Part shown: positions 55,794-64,000 of the stretch, piece by piece
Numbering within the stretch: the first letter of the stretch is position 1
Layout of the letters: every line of letters starts with the position of its first letter
Source of the DNA: Massilia niastensis DSM 21313
GTDB taxonomy: Bacteria; Pseudomonadota; Gammaproteobacteria; Burkholderiales; Burkholderiaceae_D
Direction: 5' to 3'
DNA length: 64,000 nucleotides
Assembly (NCBI RefSeq): GCF_000382345.1
Contig: NZ_KB908077.1
Location: 124,001 to 188,000, forward strand
Notes under the pieces: generated by a model
The model's input: only the letters and a program-made list of their open reading frames with translations
Databases searched by the model: none
What the model was told of the DNA's origin: nothing
Program-made: the position numbers and the translations under genes

Positions 55794-56501
55794 TCACAGC
55801 CGTCCTCCCGCCGTATGCGCCTCGCCCTGCAGCAGCACCAGCGCACCGTTCATCAGGAGCGCCAGGGTGACCAGCACGATGCCCAGCGCGATCCCCTGCG
55901 CGAACTCGCCCTTGCTGGTCTCGAGCGCGATGGCGGTGGTGATGGTGCGGGTCTCGCCCTCGATGTTCCCGCCCACCATCAGGGCGCAGCCGACTTCCGA
56001 GATCACCCGGCCGAAGCCGCTGATCACGGCCGCCATCACGCCGTAGCGCGCCTCGTGCAGCACCGTGAACATCACGCGCAGGCGCGAGGCGCCGTGGGCC
56101 ACCGCGGTCTCGGCGTAGCGCGGGTCGACCGCCTGCACCGCCGCCAGGGTGAAGGCCAGCAGCACCGGCATGCCGATCACGAACTGGCCGGCGATCACGC
56201 CCGACTGGCTGAACAGCCATTCGAGCCCGCCCAGCGGCCCGCGGCGCGACAGCAGCAGGTAGAGCAGCAGCCCGATCAGGACCGTCGGCAGCGACAGCGC
56301 CGCCTGCGCCAGCCAGACGGCGATGCGGCGGCCCGGGAAGCGGTGCATCGCGATCGCATAGCCGAGCAGCACGGCCGGCGGCGCGGCCAGCAGCAGGCCG
56401 AGCAGGCTGGTCTTGACCGAGACCCAGACGATGCGCCAGAGGGCCGCGTCGCCGCTGAACAGCAGCGCGAAAGCGTGCGAGGTAGCGTCCAGCAACGGCA
56501 T
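55794..56501 (-). CDS. ABC transporter permease, tungstate/molybdate type (TupB-like)
   Basis: 235 residues with about five to six membrane helices. The EAA-type loop EVGCALMVGGNIEGETRTITTAIA (core GGNIEGETRT) is characteristic of TupB-like tungstate permeases. Its ATG overlaps the fdhD stop by one base (TGATG), so it belongs to the formate dehydrogenase operon and presumably supplies the Mo/W needed by that enzyme. No binding protein or ATPase gene lies in the window, so those components would have to be encoded elsewhere. Confidence 0.88.
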   Translation of the reverse strand: MPLLDATSHAFALLFSGDAALWRIVWVSVKTSLLGLLLAAPPAVLLGYAIAMHRFPGRRIAVWLAQAALSLPTVLIGLLLYLLLSRRGPLGGLEWLFSQSGVIAGQFVIGMPVLLAFTLAAVQAVDPRYAETAVAHGASRLRVMFTVLHEARYGVMAAVISGFGRVISEVGCALMVGGNIEGETRTITTAIALETSKGEFAQGIALGIVLVTLALLMNGALVLLQGEAHTAGGRL

Positions 56502-57379
56502 CAGGCCTGGCGGGGCGGCGGCGGGGTGGGTGGCAGATCCAGCAGATGCGGCTCGAGCGCCAGCCGCTCATGGCCGGCCAGCAGCAGGAAATGGCGGCCG
56601 CTGCAACGCGCCAGCAGCGCCATGCCGACCTTCTGCGCCACCATGTGGCCCATCTGCGTGGTGCCGGAGCGCGACAGCAGGAAGGGAATCCCCATCTGCG
56701 CGCCCTTGATCACCATCTCGGAGGTCAGGCGCCCGGTCGTGTAGAACACCTTGTCCTCGCCCTGCAGGCCGTCCAGCCACATCAGGCCGGCGATGGCGTC
56801 GACCGCGTTGTGGCGTCCGACATCCTCGATAAAGTACAGCAGCTCGCCGGTATTCGTGAACAGCGCGCAGCCGTGCACCGAGCCGGCCTGCTTGTAGATC
56901 GACTGCTGGGTGCGGATGGTCTCGACGATGCGGTACACGACCGATTGCGGCAGGCGCGCATCAAGCGGCAGCGCGATGCTGTCGACTTCGTCCATCAGCC
57001 CGCCGAACACCGAGCCCTGCCCGCAGCCGGTGGTGACCACCTTCTTCGCCGTGCGCGCCTCGACATCGGCGATGCCGCTGCGCGTGACCACGGCGACGGC
57101 GTCGACTTCCCAGTCGACCTGGATCGAGACGATGTCCTCGAGCTTGCGCACCAGGCGCTGGTTGCGCAAATAGCCCAGGGTCAGCGCCTCGGGCGCGCCG
57201 CCGAGCGTCATCAGGGTGACGATCTCGCGCTTGTCGACGTACACCGTCAGCGGCCGCTCGGCCGGGATCGAGATCGTGGAATGGCGCCCGCGCTCGTCGA
57301 CGGCCAGGACCTCCTGGGTCAGGCTGGCGCGCGCTTCCGAGAGCAGGGGCCGGTATCGGGTCAGGTCGGTGCAGTTCAT
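56501..57379 (-). CDS. fdhD: formate dehydrogenase accessory sulfurtransferase FdhD
   Basis: 292 residues. FdhD passes sulfur from IscS to the molybdenum cofactor of formate dehydrogenase. The active loop here is VVTTGCGQGSVFGG with a single Cys where E. coli FdhD has CxxC. Other family segments (TSEMVIKGAQMGIPFLLSRSG, core GIPFLLSRS) are present. The ATG overlaps the stop of the alpha-subunit gene (ATGA). The maturation factor thus sits directly downstream of its target. Confidence 0.94.
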   Translation of the reverse strand: MNCTDLTRYRPLLSEARASLTQEVLAVDERGRHSTISIPAERPLTVYVDKREIVTLMTLGGAPEALTLGYLRNQRLVRKLEDIVSIQVDWEVDAVAVVTRSGIADVEARTAKKVVTTGCGQGSVFGGLMDEVDSIALPLDARLPQSVVYRIVETIRTQQSIYKQAGSVHGCALFTNTGELLYFIEDVGRHNAVDAIAGLMWLDGLQGEDKVFYTTGRLTSEMVIKGAQMGIPFLLSRSGTTQMGHMVAQKVGMALLARCSGRHFLLLAGHERLALEPHLLDLPPTPPPPRQA

Positions 57380-60174
57380 GTTGCGGATTGTGCCACGCCT
57401 GACAGAACCAGGCCGCCGCCGAAGGAGCCCTGGCCGGCGACCTCCCCGCCCGGGCTCACGCGCACGGCGCAGTACTTGAATTCCGGGATCTTGCCGTAGG
57501 GGTCGAGCGCCGGATTGGTCAGCCGGTTGATCGCCGCTTCGTAGTAGCAGAAGGGGACGAAGATCGCGCCGCGCGGCGAACTGTCGTCGGCGCGCGCGTA
57601 CAGCGCCACCTGGCCGCGGCGCGAGGCGATCGTGATCACGGCGCCCGGCCTCACGCCCAGCGCCACCAGGTCGAGCGGATGCACCAGGGCCACCGGGTCG
57701 GGTTCGAGCGCGTCCAGCACCGCGGCGCGGCGCGTCATGCTGCCGGTGTGCCAGTGTTCGAGCTGGCGGCCGGTGATCAGCACCACCGGATAGTCGGCGT
57801 CGGGCCGCTCGTTGGCCGGCACGATATCGACCGGCACGAAGCGCGCGCGCCCGCCTTCGCGCGGGAAGGCGTCGGTGAACACCACCGGCTCGCCCGCATC
57901 GCCCTCGGCGCGGCAGGGATAGGTCACCGCGCCTTCAAGCTCCAGGCGCTCCCAGGTGATGCCGGCGATGCTGGGCATCAGGCGCCGCATCTCGTCGAAC
58001 ACCTGCGACACATGCTCGTAGCGCCAGTCGAGGCCGAGCCGGCGCGCCATCTCCTGCACGATCCACAGGTCCTGGCGCGCCTCGCCGGGAGGATCCAGGG
58101 CCTGGCGGCCCAGCTGGACCAGGCGGTCGGTATTGGTGAAGCTGCCGGTCTTTTCCGGGAAGGCGGACGCCGGCAGCACCACGTCGGCGAGATAGGCCGT
58201 CTCGGTCAGGAAGATGTCCTGCACCACCAGGTGCTCGAGCGCGGCCAGCGCGGCGCGCGCATGGTTGGCGTCGGGGTCGGACATGGCCGGGTTCTCGCCC
58301 ATGATGTACATGCCGCGCACCTTGCCCTGTCCGATGGCATCCATCACCTCGACCACGGTCAGGCCCGGCCGGGCGTCCAGCGGCACGCCCCAGGCTCCCT
58401 CGAAGCGGGCGCGCGCCGCGTCGTTGTCGACGCGCTGGTAGTCGGGCAGCATCATCGGGATCAGGCCGGCGTCCGACGCACCCTGCACGTTGTTCTGCCC
58501 GCGCAGCGGATGCAGCCCGGTGCCGGGACGGCCGATCTGGCCCGTCATCAGGGCCAGCGCGATCAGGCAGCGCGCATTGTCGGTGCCGTGCACGTGCTGC
58601 GAAATCCCCATGCCCCACAGGATCATCGAGGCCTTCGAGGTCGCATACAGGCGCGCCACGTAGCGGATGGTGTCGGCGTCGATGCCGCACACCGGCGCCA
58701 TCTCTTCGGGGCTGTAGCCAGCCACGTTCCGTTCGAGTTCCTCGTAGCCGACCGTGCGCGCGGCGATGAAGGCGGGATCGACCAGGTTTTCCGTGACGAT
58801 CACGTGCATCAGGGCGTTGAGCAGGGCCACGTCGGCGTCGGCCTTGAACTGCAGGAAGCGGTGCGCGTGGCGCGCCAGGTCCGGCCGGCGCGGGTCGCAC
58901 ACGATCAGCTTCGTTCCCGCCTTGACCGCGTTCTTGATCCAGGTCGCCGCCACCGGATGGTTCACCGTCGGGTTGGCGCCGATCAGCAGCACGACCTCGG
59001 CCCGGGTCACGTCCATCACCGGGTTCGAGACGGCGCCGGAGCCTATCCCCTCCAGCAGCGCCGCGACTGACGAGGCGTGGCACAGGCGGGTGCAATGGTC
59101 GACGTTGTTGCTGCCGAAGCCGGTGCGCACCAGTTTCTGGAACAGGTAGGCTTCCTCGTTGCTGCACTTGGCCGAGCCGAAGCCGGCCAGCGCGCGCCCG
59201 CCGTGGGTGTCGCGGATGCGCGCCAATGCGCCGCCCGCCAGCGCCAGCGCTTCTTCCCAGCTGGCTTCGCGGAACACCTCGAACACGCGCGCCGGGTCCA
59301 TCGGCGCATCCGGATCCTTGGGCGCGTCCGCACGGCGGATCAGCGGCATCCTCAAACGGTGCGGGTGGTGGGCGTAGTCGAAGCCGTAGCGCCCCTTCAC
59401 GCACAGCCGGCCGTGGTTGGCCGGGCCATCCCTGCCCTCGACCGACACGATCCGGTTGTCCCTGATCCGGTAGGTCAGCTGGCAGCCCACCCCGCAATAC
59501 GGACACACGGAATCGACCTCGCGCTCGGGCCTCACCAGGGCCGCGCCGCGCGCGGGGGTGAGCGCGCCGGTCGGGCAGGCCTGCACGCATTCGCCGCAGG
59601 ACACGCAGGTCGAGGCGCCGAGCGCATCGTCCTGGTCGAACACGATCTTCGCCTCCTCGCCGCGCCAAGCCAGGCCGATGACGTCGTTGACCTGCACGTC
59701 GCGGCAGGCGCGCACGCAGCGCGTGCACTGGATGCAGGCGTCCAGGTTGACCGCGATGGCGGGATGCGACAGGTCGGGCGCCGGCTGCTCGCGGCCAGGG
59801 AAGCGCGATCCCTCCACGCCGAGCCGGTCGGCCCATTGCGCCACTTCGTTGGTCGGGGTGTAAGCCGGCTCGCCAATGTCCGACAGCAGCAGTTCCAGCA
59901 CCATCTTCTGCGCGGCCAGGGCGCGCGGGCTGTCGGTCGCGACCTTCATGCCCTGCGTGGGATGGCGGCAGCAGGACGGCGCCAGCACGCGCTCGCCGTC
60001 GATCTCGACCATGCAGGAGCGGCAGTTGCCGACCGCCTCCATGCCCGGCTTGTAGCACAGGTGCGGCACAGCCACGCCTTCGCGCGCGGCGATGTCGATC
60101 AGGGTGTCGTGCGCCAGCGCCTCGACCTCGCGGCCGTTGAGCAGGAAGCGCACTGTCTGGACGGCTGCGTTCAT
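57376..60174 (-). CDS. fdhF: NAD-linked formate dehydrogenase alpha subunit
   Basis: 932 residues from the ATG at 60174. The N-terminus is NuoG-like: a [2Fe-2S] ferredoxin domain (CYKPGMEAVGNCRSCM), a His-Cys segment and two [4Fe-4S] motifs (CIQCTRCVRAC, CVSCGECVQACPTG). The bis-MGD domain has its own cluster (CPYCGVGCQ). The metal-ligand position is Cys in NNVDHCTRLCH, so this is a non-selenium enzyme. It oxidises formate to CO2, passing electrons to the flavin subunit encoded upstream. It overlaps both neighbouring genes by four bases. The layout matches the soluble FdsABG type. Confidence 0.96.
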   Translation of the reverse strand: MNAAVQTVRFLLNGREVEALAHDTLIDIAAREGVAVPHLCYKPGMEAVGNCRSCMVEIDGERVLAPSCCRHPTQGMKVATDSPRALAAQKMVLELLLSDIGEPAYTPTNEVAQWADRLGVEGSRFPGREQPAPDLSHPAIAVNLDACIQCTRCVRACRDVQVNDVIGLAWRGEEAKIVFDQDDALGASTCVSCGECVQACPTGALTPARGAALVRPEREVDSVCPYCGVGCQLTYRIRDNRIVSVEGRDGPANHGRLCVKGRYGFDYAHHPHRLRMPLIRRADAPKDPDAPMDPARVFEVFREASWEEALALAGGALARIRDTHGGRALAGFGSAKCSNEEAYLFQKLVRTGFGSNNVDHCTRLCHASSVAALLEGIGSGAVSNPVMDVTRAEVVLLIGANPTVNHPVAATWIKNAVKAGTKLIVCDPRRPDLARHAHRFLQFKADADVALLNALMHVIVTENLVDPAFIAARTVGYEELERNVAGYSPEEMAPVCGIDADTIRYVARLYATSKASMILWGMGISQHVHGTDNARCLIALALMTGQIGRPGTGLHPLRGQNNVQGASDAGLIPMMLPDYQRVDNDAARARFEGAWGVPLDARPGLTVVEVMDAIGQGKVRGMYIMGENPAMSDPDANHARAALAALEHLVVQDIFLTETAYLADVVLPASAFPEKTGSFTNTDRLVQLGRQALDPPGEARQDLWIVQEMARRLGLDWRYEHVSQVFDEMRRLMPSIAGITWERLELEGAVTYPCRAEGDAGEPVVFTDAFPREGGRARFVPVDIVPANERPDADYPVVLITGRQLEHWHTGSMTRRAAVLDALEPDPVALVHPLDLVALGVRPGAVITIASRRGQVALYARADDSSPRGAIFVPFCYYEAAINRLTNPALDPYGKIPEFKYCAVRVSPGGEVAGQGSFGGGLVLSGVAQSAT

Positions 60175-61886
60175 GGTTGGACCTCGAGTTCGTGCGGGAA
60201 GTAGCGGATCACGCAATCGAAGGGATTCGGGGCCGCCTGCCCGAGGCCGCAGATCGACGCGTCGCGCATGACCTGGGACAGCTCGCCCAGCAGGCCGGTC
60301 TCCCAGCGCGGCTGTTCCATCAGCGCCAGCGCCTTGGCGGTGCCGCTGCGGCAGGGCGTGCACTGGCCGCAGGATTCGCTGCGGAAGAAGCGCAGCAGGT
60401 TGCGCGCGGCATCGACGGCGCGGTCCTGCTGCGACAGCACGATCACGGCGGCCGAGCCGATGAAGCAGCCGTAGGGCTGCAGGGTGTCGAAGTCGAGCGG
60501 GATGTCGGCCAGCGAGGCCGGCAGGATGCCGCCGGAGGCCCCGCCCGGCAGGTAGGCGTACAACTTGTGCCCGTCCTGCATGCCGCCGCAGTATTCCTCG
60601 ACCAGTTCGCGCAGGGTGATCCCGGCCGGGGCCAGCTTCACGCCCGGCTCGCGCACCCGGCCCGAGACCGAGAACGAGCGCAGCCCATGCCGTCCGTGGC
60701 GGCCCTGCCCCGCGAACCACGCGGCGCCGTTCTCGAGGATGGCGCGCACCCAGTACAAGGTCTCGAAGTTGTGCACCAGGGTCGGGCGGCCGAACAGGCC
60801 TTTCTGGGCCACATAGGGCGGGCGCAGGCGCGGCATGCCGCGCCGTCCCTCGATCGATTCGAGCATGGCCGACTCTTCGCCGCAGATATAGGCGCCGGCG
60901 CCGCGGCGCAGGTGGATGGGCGGCAGGCCGGCCACGGGTGGCCGGGCGCCAAGCTGCGCCAGTTCGGTCTCGAGGATGGCGCGGCAGCCGTGGTATTCGT
61001 CGCGCAGGTAGATATAGATCGCCTCGGCCCCGACCGCCCAGGCGGCGACCAGCATTCCTTCCAGGAAGCGGTGCGGGTCGCGCTCGAGGTAGCTGCGGTC
61101 CTTGAAGGTGCCCGGTTCGCCCTCGTCGAGATTGACCGCCATCAGGCGCGGTCCCGGTTCGGCGCGCACGATGCGCCATTTGCGCCCGGCCGGAAAACCG
61201 GCGCCGCCCAGCCCGCGCAGGCTGGACGCTTCCATCGCGGCGATCGTGTCCTCCACCGTACGGCTCCCGTCCATGCACTCGGCCAGCAGGCGGTAGCCGC
61301 CCCCGGCCACGCAGGCATCCAGGCCGATATAGGGTTCCGGCACCTGCTCGACCGCGCCACTGGCGACCCGGGCCAGCACCGCCTCGGGGTCGGCGTGCGG
61401 CACCGGATGCCGGCCGACCACCGCCACCGGCGCCTGCTCGCAGCGCCCGACGCAGGGCGCGCCGATGACGCGCACGCCCTCGCCCAGCAGCGCCGGCAGG
61501 CGTTCGAGCAGCGCACCGCTGCCGGCCAGCTCGCACGACAGGCTTTCGCACACGCGCACGGTGAGCGCGGCCGGGGCCGGGCCCTCCCCGACGAGGTCGA
61601 AATGGTGGTAGAAGCTGGCGACCTCGAAGACCTCGGCCTGCGCCAGGCCCAGCTCGTTTGCGAGCGCGGCCAGGTGCGCGCTCCCAAGGGCGCCGAAGCG
61701 GTCCTGGAGCGCATGCAGGTATTCGATCAGCAGATCGCGCCGGCGGGGGGCAGTACCAAACTGCGCGCCCAGCAGCGCGCGCACGTCGTCCTGCGCCTGC
61801 GGGTCGAGCTGGCGCCCCCTGGGAGCCTCGCGCTTGCGCTGGCGGCTGGCGCCCTGCACGGCAATCGGAATGATGGGGTGGTTCAT
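60171..61886 (-). CDS. formate dehydrogenase NuoE-NuoF fusion subunit (diaphorase)
   Basis: 571 residues. Residues ~25-160 are NuoE-like with a [2Fe-2S] set (CESLSCELAG, CVGRCEQAP). Residues ~180-570 are NuoF-like: the NADH site GLGGAGFPAGRKW, the FMN-binding NLDEGEPGTFKDR, and the [4Fe-4S] motif ESCGQCTPCRSG. It transfers electrons from the alpha subunit to NAD+. In Cupriavidus-type Fds enzymes these are two proteins (FdsG and FdsB); here they are one. It is the first gene of the operon. Cytosolic. Confidence 0.95.
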   Translation of the reverse strand: MNHPIIPIAVQGASRQRKREAPRGRQLDPQAQDDVRALLGAQFGTAPRRRDLLIEYLHALQDRFGALGSAHLAALANELGLAQAEVFEVASFYHHFDLVGEGPAPAALTVRVCESLSCELAGSGALLERLPALLGEGVRVIGAPCVGRCEQAPVAVVGRHPVPHADPEAVLARVASGAVEQVPEPYIGLDACVAGGGYRLLAECMDGSRTVEDTIAAMEASSLRGLGGAGFPAGRKWRIVRAEPGPRLMAVNLDEGEPGTFKDRSYLERDPHRFLEGMLVAAWAVGAEAIYIYLRDEYHGCRAILETELAQLGARPPVAGLPPIHLRRGAGAYICGEESAMLESIEGRRGMPRLRPPYVAQKGLFGRPTLVHNFETLYWVRAILENGAAWFAGQGRHGRHGLRSFSVSGRVREPGVKLAPAGITLRELVEEYCGGMQDGHKLYAYLPGGASGGILPASLADIPLDFDTLQPYGCFIGSAAVIVLSQQDRAVDAARNLLRFFRSESCGQCTPCRSGTAKALALMEQPRWETGLLGELSQVMRDASICGLGQAAPNPFDCVIRYFPHELEVQP

Positions 61887-61980
61887 TGGACAGCCCTGTT
61901 TCGTCTCGTTGTCCGGTCCGCGCGGCCGGCTTCTCTTGATTGAAGTATAAACCCCTGTCCCGGCCTGCGGCTAACAATAC

Positions 61981-61995
61981 TTGCCTTGAAGGCAA
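61981..61995. promoter_or_regulatory. 15-bp palindrome between the formate dehydrogenase operon and the acyl-CoA synthetase gene
   Basis: TTGCCTT-G-AAGGCAA, perfect 7-bp arms, in the 174-bp divergent promoter region. It is a candidate operator, for example for a LysR-type regulator; none is encoded alongside. Confidence 0.4.
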
Positions 61996-62060
61996 TGCTG
62001 CTTGCGGCATGGCGCGCCAGCGGTTATAAAGTTCTCCCGCCTCCCCTTCAGCCACCCAGC

Positions 62061-63551
62061 ATGCATACCCCTTCCCTCACCCGCATCAGCGACATCGTCC
62101 GCCTCGGCGCGGCCCGCGCACCCGACGCGCCGGCCCTGGTCGAGGACGGCCGCAGCTGGACCTATGCCCAGCTGCTGGCCCAGGTCGACGCTTACGCGCA
62201 GCTGCTGCCCGAACTCGGCGTGCGCCCGGGCGACCGCGTCATGCTGGTGGCCGAGAACTGCGTCGCCCAGGTGGCCCTGCTGTTCGCCATCGCCCGCCTC
62301 GACGCCTGGAGCGTGAATGTCAACGCCCGCCTCAGCGCGGGCGAACTGGCGGCGATCCGCGCCCACAGCGGCGCGCGCCGGGTGCTTTATTTACCGGGCT
62401 CTCCGGACGCCGCCCTGCACGCCGAACGCGAGGGCGCGCTGCCCTGCGGCGCCCTGCTGGCCGGGCCCCTCGATGCCGGCTGCGTGCCGGAACCGGTGCG
62501 GGCCGACGGCGGCCAGGTCGCGGCCCTGGTCTACACCACCGGCACCACCGGCCAGCCGAAAGGGGTGATGCTCACGCATGCCAACCTGCTGTTCGTGGCG
62601 GCGACGTCGAGCGCGCTGCGCGGCCTGACGCCCGGCGACCACGCCTACGGCGGCCTGCCCGTCTCGCATGTCTACGGCCTGACCTCGGTCCTGCTCGGGA
62701 CCCTGTACGCGGGCGCCTGCCTGCACCTGGCGCCGCGCTTCTCGGCCGAGGCGCTGCTGGAGGCGATCCGCGACGGCAGCCTGACCATCGTCCAGGGCGT
62801 GCCGGCCATGTACGCGCGCCTGCTGGCGCTGGCCGGCGCAGCGAAAGCGCCGCTGCCCTCGCGCCTGCGCTTCTGCTACGCCGGCGGCTCGCCGCTCGAT
62901 CCGGTGCTCAAGCGCGATGCCGAGCGCCTGCTCGGCATGCCCCTGCACAACGGCTACGGCCTGACCGAGAGCTCCCCCACCGTCAGCCAGACCCGGCTCG
63001 ACGCGCCGCGCACGGACACCTCGGTCGGCCTGCCGATCCCCGGCGTGGCGGTGCGCATCGTCGACCGCGAAGGCAGGGACGCGGCGCCCGGCGAGCCGGG
63101 CGAACTGTGGGTGCGCGGGCCCAACGTCATGAAGGGCTATTACCGCGACCCGCAGCAGAGCGCGGCGGTGCTGCGCCCGGGCGGCTGGCTGGCGACCGGC
63201 GACGTGGCGCGCCGGGAGGCCGATGGCGCCCTGTTCCTGCTGGGCCGGATCAAGGAACTGATCATCCGCTCGGGCTTCAATGTCTATCCGCTGGAGGTGG
63301 AAGCGGCGCTGAACGCCCATCCGGCCGTGCTGCAGTCGGCCGTGGTCGGCCGCGCCCTGCCGGGCGGCGAGGAGGAAGTGGTGGCCTTCGTGGAAGCGGC
63401 GCAGGAGATTGCCCCCGAGGCCCTGCAGGCCTGGCTGCGGCCGCGGCTGGCGCCCTACAAGCGGCCGTCGCGCATCGTGTTCATGGCGGCGCTGCCGGCC
63501 GCGCCCAGCGGCAAGATACTGAAGAGCAAGCTGAAGGCACTGGCGGATTGA
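62061..63551 (+). CDS. AMP-binding acyl-CoA synthetase
   Basis: 496 residues from the ATG at 62061. The adenylate-forming motifs are intact: YTTGTTGQPKGVMLTH, GYGLTESSP, GDVARREADGALFLLGR and the C-terminal Lys in PSGKILKSK. It activates a carboxylic acid as an acyl-AMP and transfers it to CoA. It is divergent from the formate dehydrogenase operon. The substrate cannot be deduced; the length and motifs fit medium- or long-chain fatty acids or an aromatic acid. Confidence 0.93.
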   Translation: MHTPSLTRISDIVRLGAARAPDAPALVEDGRSWTYAQLLAQVDAYAQLLPELGVRPGDRVMLVAENCVAQVALLFAIARLDAWSVNVNARLSAGELAAIRAHSGARRVLYLPGSPDAALHAEREGALPCGALLAGPLDAGCVPEPVRADGGQVAALVYTTGTTGQPKGVMLTHANLLFVAATSSALRGLTPGDHAYGGLPVSHVYGLTSVLLGTLYAGACLHLAPRFSAEALLEAIRDGSLTIVQGVPAMYARLLALAGAAKAPLPSRLRFCYAGGSPLDPVLKRDAERLLGMPLHNGYGLTESSPTVSQTRLDAPRTDTSVGLPIPGVAVRIVDREGRDAAPGEPGELWVRGPNVMKGYYRDPQQSAAVLRPGGWLATGDVARREADGALFLLGRIKELIIRSGFNVYPLEVEAALNAHPAVLQSAVVGRALPGGEEEVVAFVEAAQEIAPEALQAWLRPRLAPYKRPSRIVFMAALPAAPSGKILKSKLKALAD

Positions 63552-63567
63552 ACCTGGCGGCGTCCGC

Positions 63568-63807
63568 TCAGCGGCGCCGCTTCTTCCAGTTGTAATCGGG
63601 GCCGGTGACGTCGACGCCGGGATGCCCGACCACGTCGGGGTGCTCCGAACACATGGTGACGAAGCACAGGCGCTCGCCCCCGCGCTGGCGCTTGCGCAAC
63701 TCTTCCATGAACTGCATGGCCAGCACCATCTCGCTGGTGTCGAACTGTTCCGAATGCGGATGGCTGACATCGTCGTCCCCGACGGTGGTCCAGTACACCA
63801 TGTACAT
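63568..63807 (-). CDS. short conserved protein of unknown function
   Basis: 79 residues, soluble. A strong AGGAGG site precedes the ATG at 63807 (AGGAGG then AAAC then ATG), which supports real translation. The sequence has a hydrophilic N-terminus, a helix (MVLAMQFMEELRKRQR) and a His/Asp-containing C-terminus (VVGHPGVDVTGPDYNWKKRRR shortened here to GVDVTGPDYNWKK). I do not recognise a family. It converges with the acyl-CoA synthetase gene. Confidence 0.75.
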   Translation of the reverse strand: MYMVYWTTVGDDDVSHPHSEQFDTSEMVLAMQFMEELRKRQRGGERLCFVTMCSEHPDVVGHPGVDVTGPDYNWKKRRR

Positions 63808-64000
63808 GTTTCCTCCTGTTCAAGCAGTTTGTATTCTCCCCCAAATGGAGGAGCTGCGCCTCAGCTCGCGGCAACTTATTTTTCCTGTTAGCAGAAATTA
63901 GCCGCAAAAACCTGATTAAAGCCTACAGAAAGTAGGAATTATCCGAAATTTTGCTTTTATGTGCGCCAGTTCACATAAGAGAGGGGATGCCCCCAGTAGT
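63808..64000. other. AT-rich region at the window end
   Basis: 193 bp without an open frame of note. It has a CCTAC-N5-GTAGG inverted repeat (63922-63936). A partial GTAGGA-N4-TCC match (63932-63944) overlaps it and resembles the dyads at 54747 and 54834. It is probably a promoter region for whatever follows. Confidence 0.3.

Noticed and set aside
57376..62055. Apparent 1559-residue frame spanning the formate dehydrogenase genes
   Set aside because: The first part is an off-frame reading of the NuoE-NuoF gene; the real protein starts at 60174 with a conserved ferredoxin domain and overlaps the upstream stop.

Overview
The window looks like chromosome of a high-GC betaproteobacterium, most likely Oxalobacteraceae of the Massilia/Telluria type. 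The grounds are the strongly GC-biased third positions, the block yebC-purD-hemF-nadD-rsfS-rlmH-maf-rng, two classes of REP-like repeats, and many TonB receptors and c-di-GMP proteins. No phage genes, intact insertion sequence, rRNA or CRISPR array was seen. This placement is inference from gene content.

Region by region. 1-1.4 kb: end of a GGDEF diguanylate cyclase and a small lipoprotein. 1.5-9.5 kb (minus): a tightly packed five-gene cluster built around a 1210-residue tubulin/FtsZ-like protein with a C-terminal GYF_2-like domain; its neighbours are two zinc-ribbon proteins, a secreted and anchored protein with a degenerate vWA-like start, and a small membrane protein. 9.7-12 kb: an M29-type metallopeptidase and a GAF-histidine kinase. 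12.2-20.4 kb: two tandem paralogous M1 metallopeptidases, a DUF6702 protein, a TonB receptor and a 2OG-Fe dioxygenase. 20.6-31.1 kb: an aldo/keto reductase with a divergent TetR regulator and a 20-bp operator palindrome between them, an unusually short DUF1800 protein, an RND efflux pair, an AhpD-like protein, a Ser/Gly-rich DUF883-like protein, and a DUF2325 protein behind a Fur box.

31-45.8 kb is mostly housekeeping: a MITE-like element, tRNA-Thr(CGU), fbp, pepN, a DUF4136 lipoprotein, a minus operon (EamA transporter, mgsA, quinone oxidoreductase, 48-residue membrane protein), then the yebC-to-rng block. 45.9-50.4 kb: a FecA-like TonB receptor with a Fur-like site, an AraC regulator and a Tat-exported aldo/keto reductase with a substituted catalytic Tyr. 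50.5-54.6 kb: an MBOAT acyltransferase next to a single protein that fuses an adenylation domain, a carrier domain, a membrane anchor and a periplasmic SGNH domain. Together the pair carries all four functions of the Gram-positive Dlt D-alanylation system in two genes. Two identical GTAGGA-N4-TCCTAC palindromes lie upstream. 55-61.9 kb: a DsbA-family oxidoreductase, a REPIN, and a coupled formate dehydrogenase operon (NuoE-NuoF fusion, FdhF, FdhD, lone tungstate/molybdate-type permease). 62-63.8 kb: an acyl-CoA synthetase and a short conserved protein.

The most promising undescribed systems are the tubulin-like cluster (1.5-9.5 kb) and the two-gene Dlt-like surface-acylation module (50.5-54.6 kb).
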